Positions 33,959-42,495 of a DNA stretch of 64,000 nucleotides are shown piece after piece. The stretch is from VFJZ01 sp046598415 (GTDB lineage Bacteria > Actinomycetota > Thermoleophilia > Gaiellales > F1-60-MAGs149). The stretch is from the NCBI GenBank assembly GCA_046598415.1, contig JBKJIG010000103.1:22430-86429 (forward strand), read 5' to 3'. A model generated the notes under the pieces. That model made no database searches. It saw only the letters and a program-made list of their open reading frames with translations, and was not told where the DNA came from. How positions within the stretch are numbered: the first letter of the stretch is position 1; every line of letters starts with the position of its first letter. The translations under genes and the position numbers were made by a program.

Positions 33959-34921
33959 ATGTCGTGGCGACACGCCGGCACGCGAGCACTCGTCGCGTTC
34001 GGGACGCTGGCGTTCGTCCTCGTCTTCAACTTCTTCCTGTTCCGCGCCGTCGGTGACCCGAAGAAGGATCTGATCCGGAGCCGCCTGTCGCCCGCCGCGC
34101 GACAGGCGGTGATCCGGGAGCGCGGGCTGGACAAGGACAAGCTGACCCAGTTCCGGATCTACGTCGCGCAGACCGTGCAGGGCGACCTCGGCACGTCCAA
34201 CAACAGCCGCAAGGCCGTGCTGGACGAGCTGATCGCGGCGCTGCCCAACACGCTGCTGCTGGTGGGCATCGCGACCGTGCTGTCGTCGTTCCTCGGCTCC
34301 TGGATGGGGATGATCGCCGCGGGCAGGCGCGGCAGTACCACGGACACCTTGCTCACGCAGGGCAGCCTCGTGCTGTGGTCGATGCCGTTCTTCTTCATCG
34401 GCATCGTCGCGATCTGGCTGTTCGCCGTGAAGGTACAGATCTTCCCGACCGGGTTGAAGAGCACGCCGGGCGGCCCGACCAGCGGCATCGCCTACTACTG
34501 GGACGTCTTCAAGCACCTGTTGCTGCCGGTCGGCACGCTCACCGCCAGCCTGCTCGCGCAGTACGCGGTGATCATGCGGACGACCCTCCTCGACGTGCTC
34601 GGCGAGGACTACATCACGACGGGCCGGGCCATCGGCCTGTCGCGACGGCGCGTGATGCGCCAGCATGCCGTCCCGAACGCGCTGCTGCCGGTCGTCACGC
34701 TGATCGCGCTCAACATCGGCGTCGTGCTGTCGGGCGCGTTCGTGATCGAGTCGATCTTCTCCTGGCCGGGCATCGGCGACCTGACCATCAACGCGATCGG
34801 CGACAAGGACTACCCGGTGCTGCAGGGCGCGTTCCTGCTGTCGTCCGCGGCCGTGATCATCGCGAACTTCGCCGCCGACATGGTGTACGGCTACATCGAT
34901 CCGCGCGTGAAGGAGAGCTGA
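33959..34921 (+). CDS. Peptide-type ABC transporter permease, DppB-like
   Basis: 320 residues with six helices and an N-terminal LNR-type region (FRAVGDPKKDLIRSRLSP). The EAA loop is TGRAIGLSRRRVMRQHAVPNALLPV. It forms the membrane channel with the DppC-like protein. The stop overlaps the next start by one base (TGATG). Confidence 0.92.
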   Translation: MSWRHAGTRALVAFGTLAFVLVFNFFLFRAVGDPKKDLIRSRLSPAARQAVIRERGLDKDKLTQFRIYVAQTVQGDLGTSNNSRKAVLDELIAALPNTLLLVGIATVLSSFLGSWMGMIAAGRRGSTTDTLLTQGSLVLWSMPFFFIGIVAIWLFAVKVQIFPTGLKSTPGGPTSGIAYYWDVFKHLLLPVGTLTASLLAQYAVIMRTTLLDVLGEDYITTGRAIGLSRRRVMRQHAVPNALLPVVTLIALNIGVVLSGAFVIESIFSWPGIGDLTINAIGDKDYPVLQGAFLLSSAAVIIANFAADMVYGYIDPRVKES

Positions 34922-35847
34922 TGGCGACCGAGGCGGGCACCGTTCGCCAGCACGGCGCCGGCGAGCGCGCGTGGCACGCGACGAAGAACGTCGCCGCCAA
35001 GACATGGGCATCCAAGGCCGGCCGCGCCGGACTCGGCATCCTGATCGTGTTCACGCTGATGGCGCTGACCGCCCCGTGGCTGGCACCGGAGGACCCGACG
35101 CGCGACTTCCACCCCGAGATCCTCGCCGGGCCGAGCTCCGAGCACTGGTTCGGCACCGACGGCAACGGCGCCGACGTGCTCTCCGGATTCCTGCTCGGCT
35201 CGCGCATCTCGATCGCCGTCGGCTTCTCCGCCGCCGTCATCTCGGGCGTCATCGGCGCGATCGTCGGCATCGTGTCCGGCTACTACGGCGGCTGGGTCGA
35301 CAAGATTCTCACGGCGATCGACGACTGGTTCCTCGTGATCCCGTTCCTGCCGTTCGCGATCGTCGTCGCCACCGGGCTCGGACGCGTCGCCGACGGGTGG
35401 CCGGGCGGCCGCGTGACGCTCCTGATCATCGTCATCGGAATCCTGTCCTGGGCAGGCACGTCGCGCATCGTGCGCAGCCAGGTGCTGTCGGTGAAGGAGC
35501 GCCAGTTCATCGAGCGCGCGAAGGCGCTCGGCGCGTCGCCGCGCTGGATCGTGCGCAAGCACATCCTCCCGAACGTGCTGCCGCTGGTGTTCGCCAACAC
35601 GGTGCTGATCGTGTCCGCGACCATCCTCGCCGAGTCGACCCTCGCGTTCGTCGGCCTCGGCGACCCGTCGCGGCCGTCGTGGGGCACCATGCTGGAGCGC
35701 GCGAACGACTCCGGCGCCGTGGCCATCGGCGCGTGGTGGTTCTTCCTGCCGCCCGGCATCGGCATCGTGCTCGTGGTGCTCGGCTTCACGCTGGCCGGCC
35801 AGGCGATCGAGGACATCATCAACCCGCGCCTGCGGGAGCGCCGCTGA
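34921..35847 (+). CDS. Peptide-type ABC transporter permease, DppC-like
   Basis: 308 residues. The N-terminal cytoplasmic part and first helix (LGILIVFTLMALTAPWLAPEDP) are followed by HWFGTDGNGADVLSGFLLGSR, the DppC family signature, and an EAA loop RAKALGASPRWIVRKHILPNVLPL. It is the second half of the channel. It ends in TGATG, overlapping the first ATPase gene. Confidence 0.93.
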   Translation: MATEAGTVRQHGAGERAWHATKNVAAKTWASKAGRAGLGILIVFTLMALTAPWLAPEDPTRDFHPEILAGPSSEHWFGTDGNGADVLSGFLLGSRISIAVGFSAAVISGVIGAIVGIVSGYYGGWVDKILTAIDDWFLVIPFLPFAIVVATGLGRVADGWPGGRVTLLIIVIGILSWAGTSRIVRSQVLSVKERQFIERAKALGASPRWIVRKHILPNVLPLVFANTVLIVSATILAESTLAFVGLGDPSRPSWGTMLERANDSGAVAIGAWWFFLPPGIGIVLVVLGFTLAGQAIEDIINPRLRERR

Positions 35848-36884
35848 TGGCCGCGGCACCCGTCGCCGGCGCGCCGGCGCCCGACCTGCCGTCCGACGTC
35901 CTGCTCGACGTCAAGAACCTGTCGGTCGCCTACAAGCGCGACGGCCGCGAGATCACGCTGGTCGAGGATGTCACGTTCCAGGTCGGCCGGGGCGAGGCGC
36001 TCGGCATCGCCGGCGAGTCGGGCTGCGGCAAGACGACCACCGCGCTGGCGCTGCTCGGCCTGCTGCCGACGAACCTGTACCGCGCGTCGGGCGAGATCGT
36101 GCTGAACTCGCCGCAGGGCGTCGTCTCGATCCACAAGCGCACCGAGCGCGGCATGCAGCAGGTGCGGTGGGCGCAGATCTCGATGGTCTTCCAGGGTGCC
36201 ATGAACTCGCTCGACCCCGTGATGCGGGTGTCGGACCAGATCGCCGAGGCGATCCGGCTGCACGAGCCGGCCATCGACCGGAAGGGCGTCGACGAGCGCA
36301 TCGCCGAGCTGTTCGGCTACGTCGGCATCAGCGCGGCTCGCGCCCGCCAGTATCCGCACGAGTTCTCGGGCGGCATGCGCCAGCGCGTCATGATCGCCCT
36401 CGCCCTGGCCTGCAAGCCCGAGCTGATCATCGGCGACGAGCCCACCACGGCGCTCGACGTGATGATGCAGGCGCAGATCCTCGAGCTGCTCGAGGAGCTG
36501 CGCCGCGAGCTCGGCCTGGCGATGATCCTGATCACGCACGACCTCTCCGTGCTGGCCGAGACGTGCGACCGCGTGGCGATCATGTACGCCGGTCAGATCG
36601 CCGAGCTGGGCACCGTCCGCGACCTGTACTCGAACCCCCAGCACCCGTACACGCAGCGGCTGCTGGCCGCGTTCCCAGCGATCGGCGGGCCGCGCGAGCT
36701 GGCGCCGGCCATCCCCGGTGTGCCGCCCGACCCGGCCGAGCAGCCGCCCGGATGCCGGTTCGCGCCGCGCTGCCACCGCGTCGCCCAGCGCTGCGGCGTC
36801 GACGAGCCCGAGCTGCGGCCGCTCGACGATGACCGGCTCGTCCGCTGCCACTACGCGCCCTGGCCGGCGGGAGGTCCGACGTGA
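35847..36884 (+). CDS. Peptide-type ABC transporter ATPase, DppD-like
   Basis: 345 residues. Walker A GESGCGKTT, Q-loop VFQGAMNSLDP, signature FSGGMRQRVMIA, Walker B LIIGDEPTTALD, switch ITHDLS. The C-terminal oligopeptide extension contains PGCRFAPRCHRVAQRC. It drives import with the DppF-like partner, whose GTG overlaps its end. Confidence 0.94.
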   Translation: MAAAPVAGAPAPDLPSDVLLDVKNLSVAYKRDGREITLVEDVTFQVGRGEALGIAGESGCGKTTTALALLGLLPTNLYRASGEIVLNSPQGVVSIHKRTERGMQQVRWAQISMVFQGAMNSLDPVMRVSDQIAEAIRLHEPAIDRKGVDERIAELFGYVGISAARARQYPHEFSGGMRQRVMIALALACKPELIIGDEPTTALDVMMQAQILELLEELRRELGLAMILITHDLSVLAETCDRVAIMYAGQIAELGTVRDLYSNPQHPYTQRLLAAFPAIGGPRELAPAIPGVPPDPAEQPPGCRFAPRCHRVAQRCGVDEPELRPLDDDRLVRCHYAPWPAGGPT

Positions 36885-37864
36885 GTGCCGTCACGTCCCC
36901 GCTGACCACGCCGCTGTTCCAGGTGCGCGACCTGAAGGTGCACTTCCCGATCCGCCGCTCCGGCGGCCGCGTCGTGCGCGCCATCGACGGCGTCGACCTC
37001 GAGTGGCGCCGCGGCGAGGTGCTCGGCATCGTCGGCGAGTCGGGCTGCGGCAAGTCGACGCTCGGCCGCACGCTGCTCGGCCTGGAGGCGCCGACGTCGG
37101 GCGAGATCCTGGTCGACGGGCAGCCGCTCGGCAGCACCGACCTGCGCGCCGTCCGCCGCCGCGTGCAGATGATCTTCCAGGACCCGTACCAGTCGCTGAA
37201 CCCGCGGCAGACGGTCGGCTCGCTGGTGATGGAGCCGTTCGCCATCCACGGCATCGCGAAGGGCGACGAGAAGGTCGCGCGCGCCGTCGCCACGCTCGAG
37301 AGCGCCGGGCTCGCACCAGCGGCACGGTACTGGGACCGGTACCCGCACGAGCTGTCCGGCGGCCAGCGGCAGCGCGTCGTGATCGCGGCGGCGATGGCGC
37401 TGCAGCCCGAGGCGCTGATCTGCGACGAGCCCGTGTCGGCCCTCGACGTGTCGGTGCGCGCGCAGGTGCTGCACGTGTTGATGGGCCTGAAGCGCGACCA
37501 CGACCTCGGCCTCATCTTCATCACGCACGACCTCGGCCTGGCGTGGGCGCTGTGCGACCGGATCGCCGTCATGTACCTCGGCCGGATCGTCGAGTCGGGG
37601 CCGGCCGAGCAGGTGATCGGCAATCCGCGCCACCCGTACACGCAGTCGCTGCTGTCGGTCGTGCCGTCGCCGTATCCGCGCGAGGAGCGCCGGCAGATCC
37701 TCGCCGGCGAGCTGCCCGACGCCGCCAACGTACCGTCCGGCTGCCGGTTCCACCCGCGCTGCCCGAAGGTGTTCGACCGGTGCCCGAAGGACGACCCGCG
37801 CGCGCTGATCGGCGCCGAGACCGGTCACGGCACGGCCTGCTGGCTCGTCGAGGACGATGCCTGA
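36881..37864 (+). CDS. Peptide-type ABC transporter ATPase, DppF-like
   Basis: 327 residues starting with GTG in the GTGA overlap. Walker A GESGCGKST, Q-loop IFQDPYQSLNPRQTV, signature LSGGQRQRVVIAAAMA, Walker B LICDEPVSALD, switch THDLGL. The C-terminal Cys segment (SGCRFHPRCPKVFDRCP) is typical. The creatininase gene begins 8 bases before its end. Confidence 0.94.
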   Translation: MSAVTSPLTTPLFQVRDLKVHFPIRRSGGRVVRAIDGVDLEWRRGEVLGIVGESGCGKSTLGRTLLGLEAPTSGEILVDGQPLGSTDLRAVRRRVQMIFQDPYQSLNPRQTVGSLVMEPFAIHGIAKGDEKVARAVATLESAGLAPAARYWDRYPHELSGGQRQRVVIAAAMALQPEALICDEPVSALDVSVRAQVLHVLMGLKRDHDLGLIFITHDLGLAWALCDRIAVMYLGRIVESGPAEQVIGNPRHPYTQSLLSVVPSPYPREERRQILAGELPDAANVPSGCRFHPRCPKVFDRCPKDDPRALIGAETGHGTACWLVEDDA

Positions 37865-38699
37865 GCCGCGGCCCGACATGACGGGCAAGCCCCGCGTCGA
37901 CTACGGCGAGCATACGTGGCTCGAGCTGCGTGAACTGGCGCAGCGCGACGACATCGTCGCGGTGATCCCGGCGGCGACCCTCGAGGACCACGGCTACCAC
38001 CTGCCGATCGACACCGACGTGCGGCTGGTCGAGGCGATCGCGCGCGGCGCGGTCGAACGGTTCAACGCGCGGGGCCTCGCGAAGGCGCTGCTGTGTCCGA
38101 CGCAGGTGCACGGCTACACGCCACACCACCTCGACTTCCCCGGATCGATGACGCTGCGCTGGAACGTGTTCGTCGAGAGCCTGCTCGACCAGGGCCGCAG
38201 CCTCATCCACCACGGCTTCGACCGCATCCTGATCGTGAACGGACACGGCTCGAACATCCCGCTCGTGAACATGGCGGCGCGCCTGCTGAACGTCGAGCAC
38301 CGCACCGCCATCTGCGCGTCGAGCTTCTACCTGACCGGCGCGGAATCGCTCGCGGTGCTGCAGGAGCACCGCACCAGCGGCCTCGGCGGCATGGCCCACG
38401 CGTGCGAGCTGGAGACCAGCCTCTACCTGGCGATCCGGGCCGACCTGGTGCAGATGGACCGGGCCGTGACGGAGATCCCGGAGTCGTACACCCGCCACGT
38501 GTTCATGGACTGGACAGACGGGCCGCTGTCGTTCATGCCGCACTGGAGCGCGATCACCGAATCGGGGGTGACGGGAGACGCTGCGGCAGGTACGGTTGAG
38601 AAGGGTCGGATCTGGCTCGACCAGGCGCGGAAGGAGATCGCCGAGTTCATCGGTGAAGTCGCCTTCCGGCCGCGAAACCCGGGCATCGACCACCACTGA
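37857..38699 (+). CDS. Creatininase-family amidohydrolase
   Basis: 280 residues. ATLEDHGYHLPIDTD gives the metal ligands Glu, His and Asp of the creatininase fold, ILIVNGHGSN the next His, and ACELETSLYL the bridging Glu. The family opens cyclic amides (creatinine) or deformylates intermediates such as in riboflavin/F420 synthesis (MftE/ArfB). As the last gene of a PucR-flanked ABC uptake operon it most likely hydrolyses the imported amide. Overlapping translation with the ATPase supports this. Confidence 0.86.
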   Translation: MPEPRPDMTGKPRVDYGEHTWLELRELAQRDDIVAVIPAATLEDHGYHLPIDTDVRLVEAIARGAVERFNARGLAKALLCPTQVHGYTPHHLDFPGSMTLRWNVFVESLLDQGRSLIHHGFDRILIVNGHGSNIPLVNMAARLLNVEHRTAICASSFYLTGAESLAVLQEHRTSGLGGMAHACELETSLYLAIRADLVQMDRAVTEIPESYTRHVFMDWTDGPLSFMPHWSAITESGVTGDAAAGTVEKGRIWLDQARKEIAEFIGEVAFRPRNPGIDHH

Positions 38700-38759
38700 G
38701 GCGACCGCCGCGGCGGAGGAGTACAGATCCGCCTGGAACCTGCCGATACCTGCCCCGAG

Positions 38760-40100
38760 GTGTCGGAGGCAACGGTCATTCAACAGGCGCGAGCGGACGA
38801 GACCGGCCTGATCGAAGAGGCACGCGAGCGACGCGTGCGACCGATGAGTCGCTGGGAGCTCGCCTGGGGTGCCGGACGGGCCGCCTTCTTCATCGTCGCG
38901 GCCGTAGCCCTGGCCGTCGGCGTGGACTCCGGCCGGGCCATGGAGTGGGACATCGCGATCCTGCTCGGCATCGCGTACGCGGTGCTGTGGAACGTCGAGC
39001 TCGAGATCGGGCTCGGCGCGACCGTGCCCGTCTTCCTGGCCACCGTGCCGATGCTGTTCCTGCTGCCGACGGAGACCGTGCCGCTGATCTGCCTGATCGC
39101 GGCGCTGGCGCAGGAGAGCCGGACGCGCGCCGGCTTCATGCGCCGCGCGCTCGGCACGACGTGGTCCCACATCTGCCTGCTCGGGCCGGTCGCCGTCCTG
39201 CTGCTGACCGGCTCGGAGGTCGCCAGCTGGAGCGACTGGTACATCTACATCGCTGCGCTGGCGTCGTTCGTGTTCCTCGACATCGCGATGACGATGATCC
39301 AGATGCGGGTCGTGCTGCACAAGCCGATCGGCTACCGCGACTTCGCCGTCGGGCCGGCCGCCGACCTGGTGTTCGCGCTGATGGCGTTCCTCGGCGTCGT
39401 CGCCACGCCGGGCTTCCGCTACGCCTTCGCGATCCCGATGCTGCTCGCCCTCGCCTCGGCCGCGCTCACCCGCGAGCGCCGCGCCAGGGTCGACAAGGCG
39501 GCCGAGCTGTCACACGCCTACCGCGGCACGGCGCTGCTGCTCGGCAGCGTGATCGACGCCGACGACGGGTACACGGGCTATCACAGCCGCGGCGTCGTCG
39601 AGCTCGCCGTCGCGGTCGCCGACCAGCTCGACCTCGGCGACCGCTCGCGCCAGCTGACGGAGTTCGCCGCGCTGCTGCACGACGTCGGCAAGATCAAGGT
39701 GCCGAAGGAGATCATCAACAAGCCCGGGCCGCTGACGCCGGACGAGTGGGACGTCGTCCGTCGCCACCCCGGCGACGGCGCCGACATGCTGAACGGCGTC
39801 GGCGGGTTCCTGGCCGAGGTCGGCGACATCGTCCGCCACCACCACGAGCGGTGGGATGGCGACGGCTACCCCGAGGGCCTGAAGGCCGACGAGATCCCCG
39901 TGATCGCCCGCATCGTCGCCGCGTGCGACGCCTTCAGCGCGATCACCACCGACCGGGCGTACCGTCGCGGCCGGCCGATCCCCGAGGCCATCGAGGAGCT
40001 CCGCCGCAGCGCCGGCACCCAGTTCGACCCCGCGGTGATCGAAGCCCTCTGCCGTGTGATCGGCCGAGAGGACATCGCCCGGGCGCTGACCGCCGCGTAG
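38760..40100 (+). CDS. Membrane HD-GYP domain protein
   Basis: 446 residues, GTG start. The N-terminal half has about seven hydrophobic helices (MASE-like sensor of unrecognised type). The C-terminal half is an HD-GYP domain with LLHDVGKIKVPKEI (HD), HHHERWDGDGYPEG (GYP), and CDAFSAITTDRAYRRGRPI. These enzymes hydrolyse cyclic di-GMP. It is monocistronic, preceded by a 60-base gap and followed by a long non-coding region. Confidence 0.92.
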   Translation: MSEATVIQQARADETGLIEEARERRVRPMSRWELAWGAGRAAFFIVAAVALAVGVDSGRAMEWDIAILLGIAYAVLWNVELEIGLGATVPVFLATVPMLFLLPTETVPLICLIAALAQESRTRAGFMRRALGTTWSHICLLGPVAVLLLTGSEVASWSDWYIYIAALASFVFLDIAMTMIQMRVVLHKPIGYRDFAVGPAADLVFALMAFLGVVATPGFRYAFAIPMLLALASAALTRERRARVDKAAELSHAYRGTALLLGSVIDADDGYTGYHSRGVVELAVAVADQLDLGDRSRQLTEFAALLHDVGKIKVPKEIINKPGPLTPDEWDVVRRHPGDGADMLNGVGGFLAEVGDIVRHHHERWDGDGYPEGLKADEIPVIARIVAACDAFSAITTDRAYRRGRPIPEAIEELRRSAGTQFDPAVIEALCRVIGREDIARALTAA

Positions 40101-40137
40101 CTCAGCCGCCGTCGCTGGAGCGGTGAGCCGCTGCGGT

Positions 40138-40179
40138 CGGGGTCTGACCCCGGAAACGGACTTTTTGGGGTCTGACCCC
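40138..40179. repeat. Paired GGGGTCTGACCCC palindromes
   Basis: The 13-base palindrome GGGGTCTGACCCC occurs at 40139-40151 and 40167-40179, 28 bases apart, with GACTTTTT just before the second copy. A partial TCTGACCC lies at 40332. Such near-identical palindromes recall REP-type intergenic repeats spread by REP-associated transposases; none is present here. Confidence 0.6.
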
Positions 40180-40302
40180 GATCTGGCGGTTTCGGGGGAC
40201 AGGCCTGGCGCACCGGACACGCGCCGAAGGCGCGCGCGTCGCGCGCTGCACGTGGATCCGCGCGCAAGGTGTGACGGGTTGGGCGTGGCTCGCGCGGTGT
40301 TG

Positions 40303-40326
40303 ATTGTCTGACTAACGTCAGACAAT
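40303..40326. promoter_or_regulatory. Perfect 10-base inverted repeat ATTGTCTGAC/GTCAGACAAT
   Basis: Arms of 10 bases separated by TAAC form an operator-like dyad, more AT-rich than its surroundings. It may bind a dimeric regulator or fold as a hairpin. It is 406 bases upstream of the exporter start and 202 bases past the HD-GYP stop. No target promoter is obvious. Confidence 0.45.
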
Positions 40327-40515
40327 CCGGCTCTGACCCAGGTCGGATCCGGCGGCGGCTCGGACGTCTGAGCTTTGCCTCGTCCCGGTGGCGGATGAGG
40401 TCATCACCTGGAAATCGATCCACCTTCCTGCTCGCTCCGCACGTCTCTCCGGCCCGGGCGAATCTCGCGGGCGAGCGGCAATCCGTCACATCCCCCAAAC
40501 GGGGTACAGCGCCAA

Positions 40516-40673
40516 ATCACGGCGAGCCGCCCATAACCCGAGTCATTCCCGGGTTGCATGCCGGTGACCAGGCGTGATAGAAGCTCTCCGTCTCATCGGT
40601 GGGGATGGAAAGGGGGCAACGGCTTGAACGCCGCTGCTTTCCGGGTCACTGACATGGGCAAGGGCTGGTGACC
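40516..40673 (+). ncRNA. Candidate structured 5' leader of the ABC exporter operon
   Basis: Nested pairs are visible: ATCACG/CGTGAT (40516, 40573) enclosing AACCCG/CGGGTT (40535, 40550); then GGAAAG/CTTTCC (40607, 40637) enclosing CGGC-TTGAAC-GCCG; then GGTCAC/GTGACC (40644, 40668). A second GGTGACC at 40563 could compete for GGTCAC, allowing a switch. It matches no riboswitch consensus I know. It ends 59 bases before the exporter GTG. Confidence 0.35.
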
Positions 40674-40731
40674 GCGGCGGGCGGCTGAGGGGAGCCGCCC
40701 GCCATCCCCTCCGCCGGTACGCTGCCAGCCG

Positions 40732-42495
40732 GTGCACAGCGACGTCGATCCCCCCGACCAGCCGTTCTGGCCGACCGTCCGCCGTCTCTCCGTCCTGTGG
40801 CGGGAGCAGACGCGCTTCGTCGTGCTCGGCGTCAGCTGCGCGTTCCTGATCACCGGCCTGACGCTCTCCATCACGAAGCTCATCCAGTCGGTCGTCGACG
40901 ACGCGATCGTCGCCGACCGGCCGGACCGGGTGCCCCGCCTGATCGCCATGATCATGGTCCTCGCGACCGTGCGGTTCGGCCTCAACTTCGTACGGCGGTG
41001 GGCGACCAGCATCATCGGCATCCGCGTCGAGGCGCGGCTGCGGCAGATGATGTACGACGCGTACCTGAGCTATCCGCGCCGGTTCTACGACCGGCACTCG
41101 ACGGGGCAGGTGCTGTCGCGCGCCACGAACGACCTCTACCCCGTGCGGTACTTCATCGGCTGGGGCGTCGTGCAGTCGATCCAGAGCGCGATGATGATCG
41201 TCGGCGTCGCGATCGTGCTGGCCGTCGTGAACCCGCTGCTCGCCCTCTGCGCCGGCCTCGTGATGCCGCTCGTCGCCGTGCTGACGTGGCGGTTCGCGTA
41301 CCTCGTGATCCCCATCTCGCGCCAGGCGCAGCAGAAGTCGGCCGACGTCACCGAGGCGGCCGACGAGGGCGTCGTCGGCATCGAGATGGTGCAGGCCTTC
41401 GGCCGCGAGCCCGAGGTGAACGCGCGCTTCGCCGGCAAGGCCGGCGCCGTCCGCGACGTCGTGCTGCGCGAGGCGGCGGTCGAGGGCCGTTACCTGCCCG
41501 GCCTCGTGTTCCTGCCGTCGATGGCGATCGCGATGGTGCTCGCGCTCGGCGGACACCTCGTGATCTCCGGCGATCTCACCCTCGGCGAGTTCGTGCTGTT
41601 CAACGCGCTCCTGCTGCAACTGGTGTGGCCGCTCGAGGCGCTCGGGTGGATCCTCAACCTCGCGCAGCGCGCGATCGCGTCGGCCAGCCGCTGTTTCGCG
41701 TGGCTGGACGGCATCGTGCCGCTCGTCGAGCCCGAGGTGTCCGCGCCGCTGCCGGATGGCCCGCTCGCCGTCCGCTTCAGCGACGTCCACTTCGGCTACG
41801 GCGACGGCGACGAGGTGCTGCGCGGCCTCGACCTGCAGCTGGCGCCGGGCGAGATCGTCGCCGTCTGCGGTGCCACCGGATCAGGCAAGACGTCGCTGCT
41901 GCAACTGCTACCGCGCTTCTACGACCTCGACTCGGGCAGCGTCGAGATCGGCGGCGTCGACGTGCGCGAGATGCGCCTCCACCCGCTGCGCGAGACCATC
42001 GGCCTCGTCACCCAGCGGCCGGTGCTGTTCTCGGCGCCGCTGCGCGACAACCTGCTCGACGGACGCCCCGGCGCGACCGAGGAGGAGATGCGCGACGCCT
42101 GCGAGGCAGCCGGCGTCGACGCGTTCGTCGACGAGCTGCCCGACGGCTACGACACGTTGATCGGCGAGCGCGGCGTCAACCTCTCCGGCGGTCAGCGACA
42201 GCGCGTCGCGCTGGCCCGGGTGCTGCTGTCGCACGCGCGCGTGCTGGTGCTCGACGACCCGCTGTCGGCGGTCGACACCGAGACCGAGCGGGCGCTCGTC
42301 GGCCGCCTGCGCCCCGCCGTCGCCGGCCGCACCGTGCTGATCGCGACGCAGCGCCTCTCGACCGTCCAGGCGGCCGACCGCGCCGTCGTGCTGGCCGGCG
42401 GGAAGATCGTCGAGCAGGGCCCGCCCGACCGGCTGCTCGCCGCCGGCGGCCCGTTCGCCCACCTGTTCGCCGAGGAGGCGGTCGGGGTTGGCTAG
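40732..42495 (+). CDS. ABC exporter half-transporter, degenerate-site subunit
   Basis: 587 residues, GTG start. Six membrane helices then an ATPase domain: Walker A GATGSGKTS, signature LSGGQRQRVALAR, Walker B VLVLDDPLSAVD with Asp in place of the catalytic Glu, and switch ATQRLSTV with Gln in place of His. These are the marks of the non-hydrolysing subunit in heterodimeric exporters like TM287/288 and BmrCD. It pairs with the next gene, which starts at a TTG 8 bases before this stop. Drugs or lipids are the likely cargo. Confidence 0.92.
   Translation: MHSDVDPPDQPFWPTVRRLSVLWREQTRFVVLGVSCAFLITGLTLSITKLIQSVVDDAIVADRPDRVPRLIAMIMVLATVRFGLNFVRRWATSIIGIRVEARLRQMMYDAYLSYPRRFYDRHSTGQVLSRATNDLYPVRYFIGWGVVQSIQSAMMIVGVAIVLAVVNPLLALCAGLVMPLVAVLTWRFAYLVIPISRQAQQKSADVTEAADEGVVGIEMVQAFGREPEVNARFAGKAGAVRDVVLREAAVEGRYLPGLVFLPSMAIAMVLALGGHLVISGDLTLGEFVLFNALLLQLVWPLEALGWILNLAQRAIASASRCFAWLDGIVPLVEPEVSAPLPDGPLAVRFSDVHFGYGDGDEVLRGLDLQLAPGEIVAVCGATGSGKTSLLQLLPRFYDLDSGSVEIGGVDVREMRLHPLRETIGLVTQRPVLFSAPLRDNLLDGRPGATEEEMRDACEAAGVDAFVDELPDGYDTLIGERGVNLSGGQRQRVALARVLLSHARVLVLDDPLSAVDTETERALVGRLRPAVAGRTVLIATQRLSTVQAADRAVVLAGGKIVEQGPPDRLLAAGGPFAHLFAEEAVGVG

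Larger units (their letters stand above)
40101..40731. other. 631-base intergenic region with repeats and structured segments
   Basis: No credible gene: short frames of about 60 codons are arginine-rich read-through. From left to right it holds two GGGGTCTGACCCC palindromes, a perfect 10-base inverted repeat at 40303, and a run of nested hairpins from about 40516 to 40673 before the ABC exporter. Details are given in the separate entries. Confidence 0.7.

Noticed and set aside
40123..40577. Two frames of about 60 codons in the long spacer.
   Set aside because: No ribosome binding site, biased composition, and overlap with palindromes; no sign of coding.
40516..40731. Known riboswitch classes (cobalamin, SAM-IV, c-di-AMP, c-di-GMP, TPP, FMN).
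   Set aside because: I compared the conserved cores from memory and found no match; only a generic structured-RNA call is kept.
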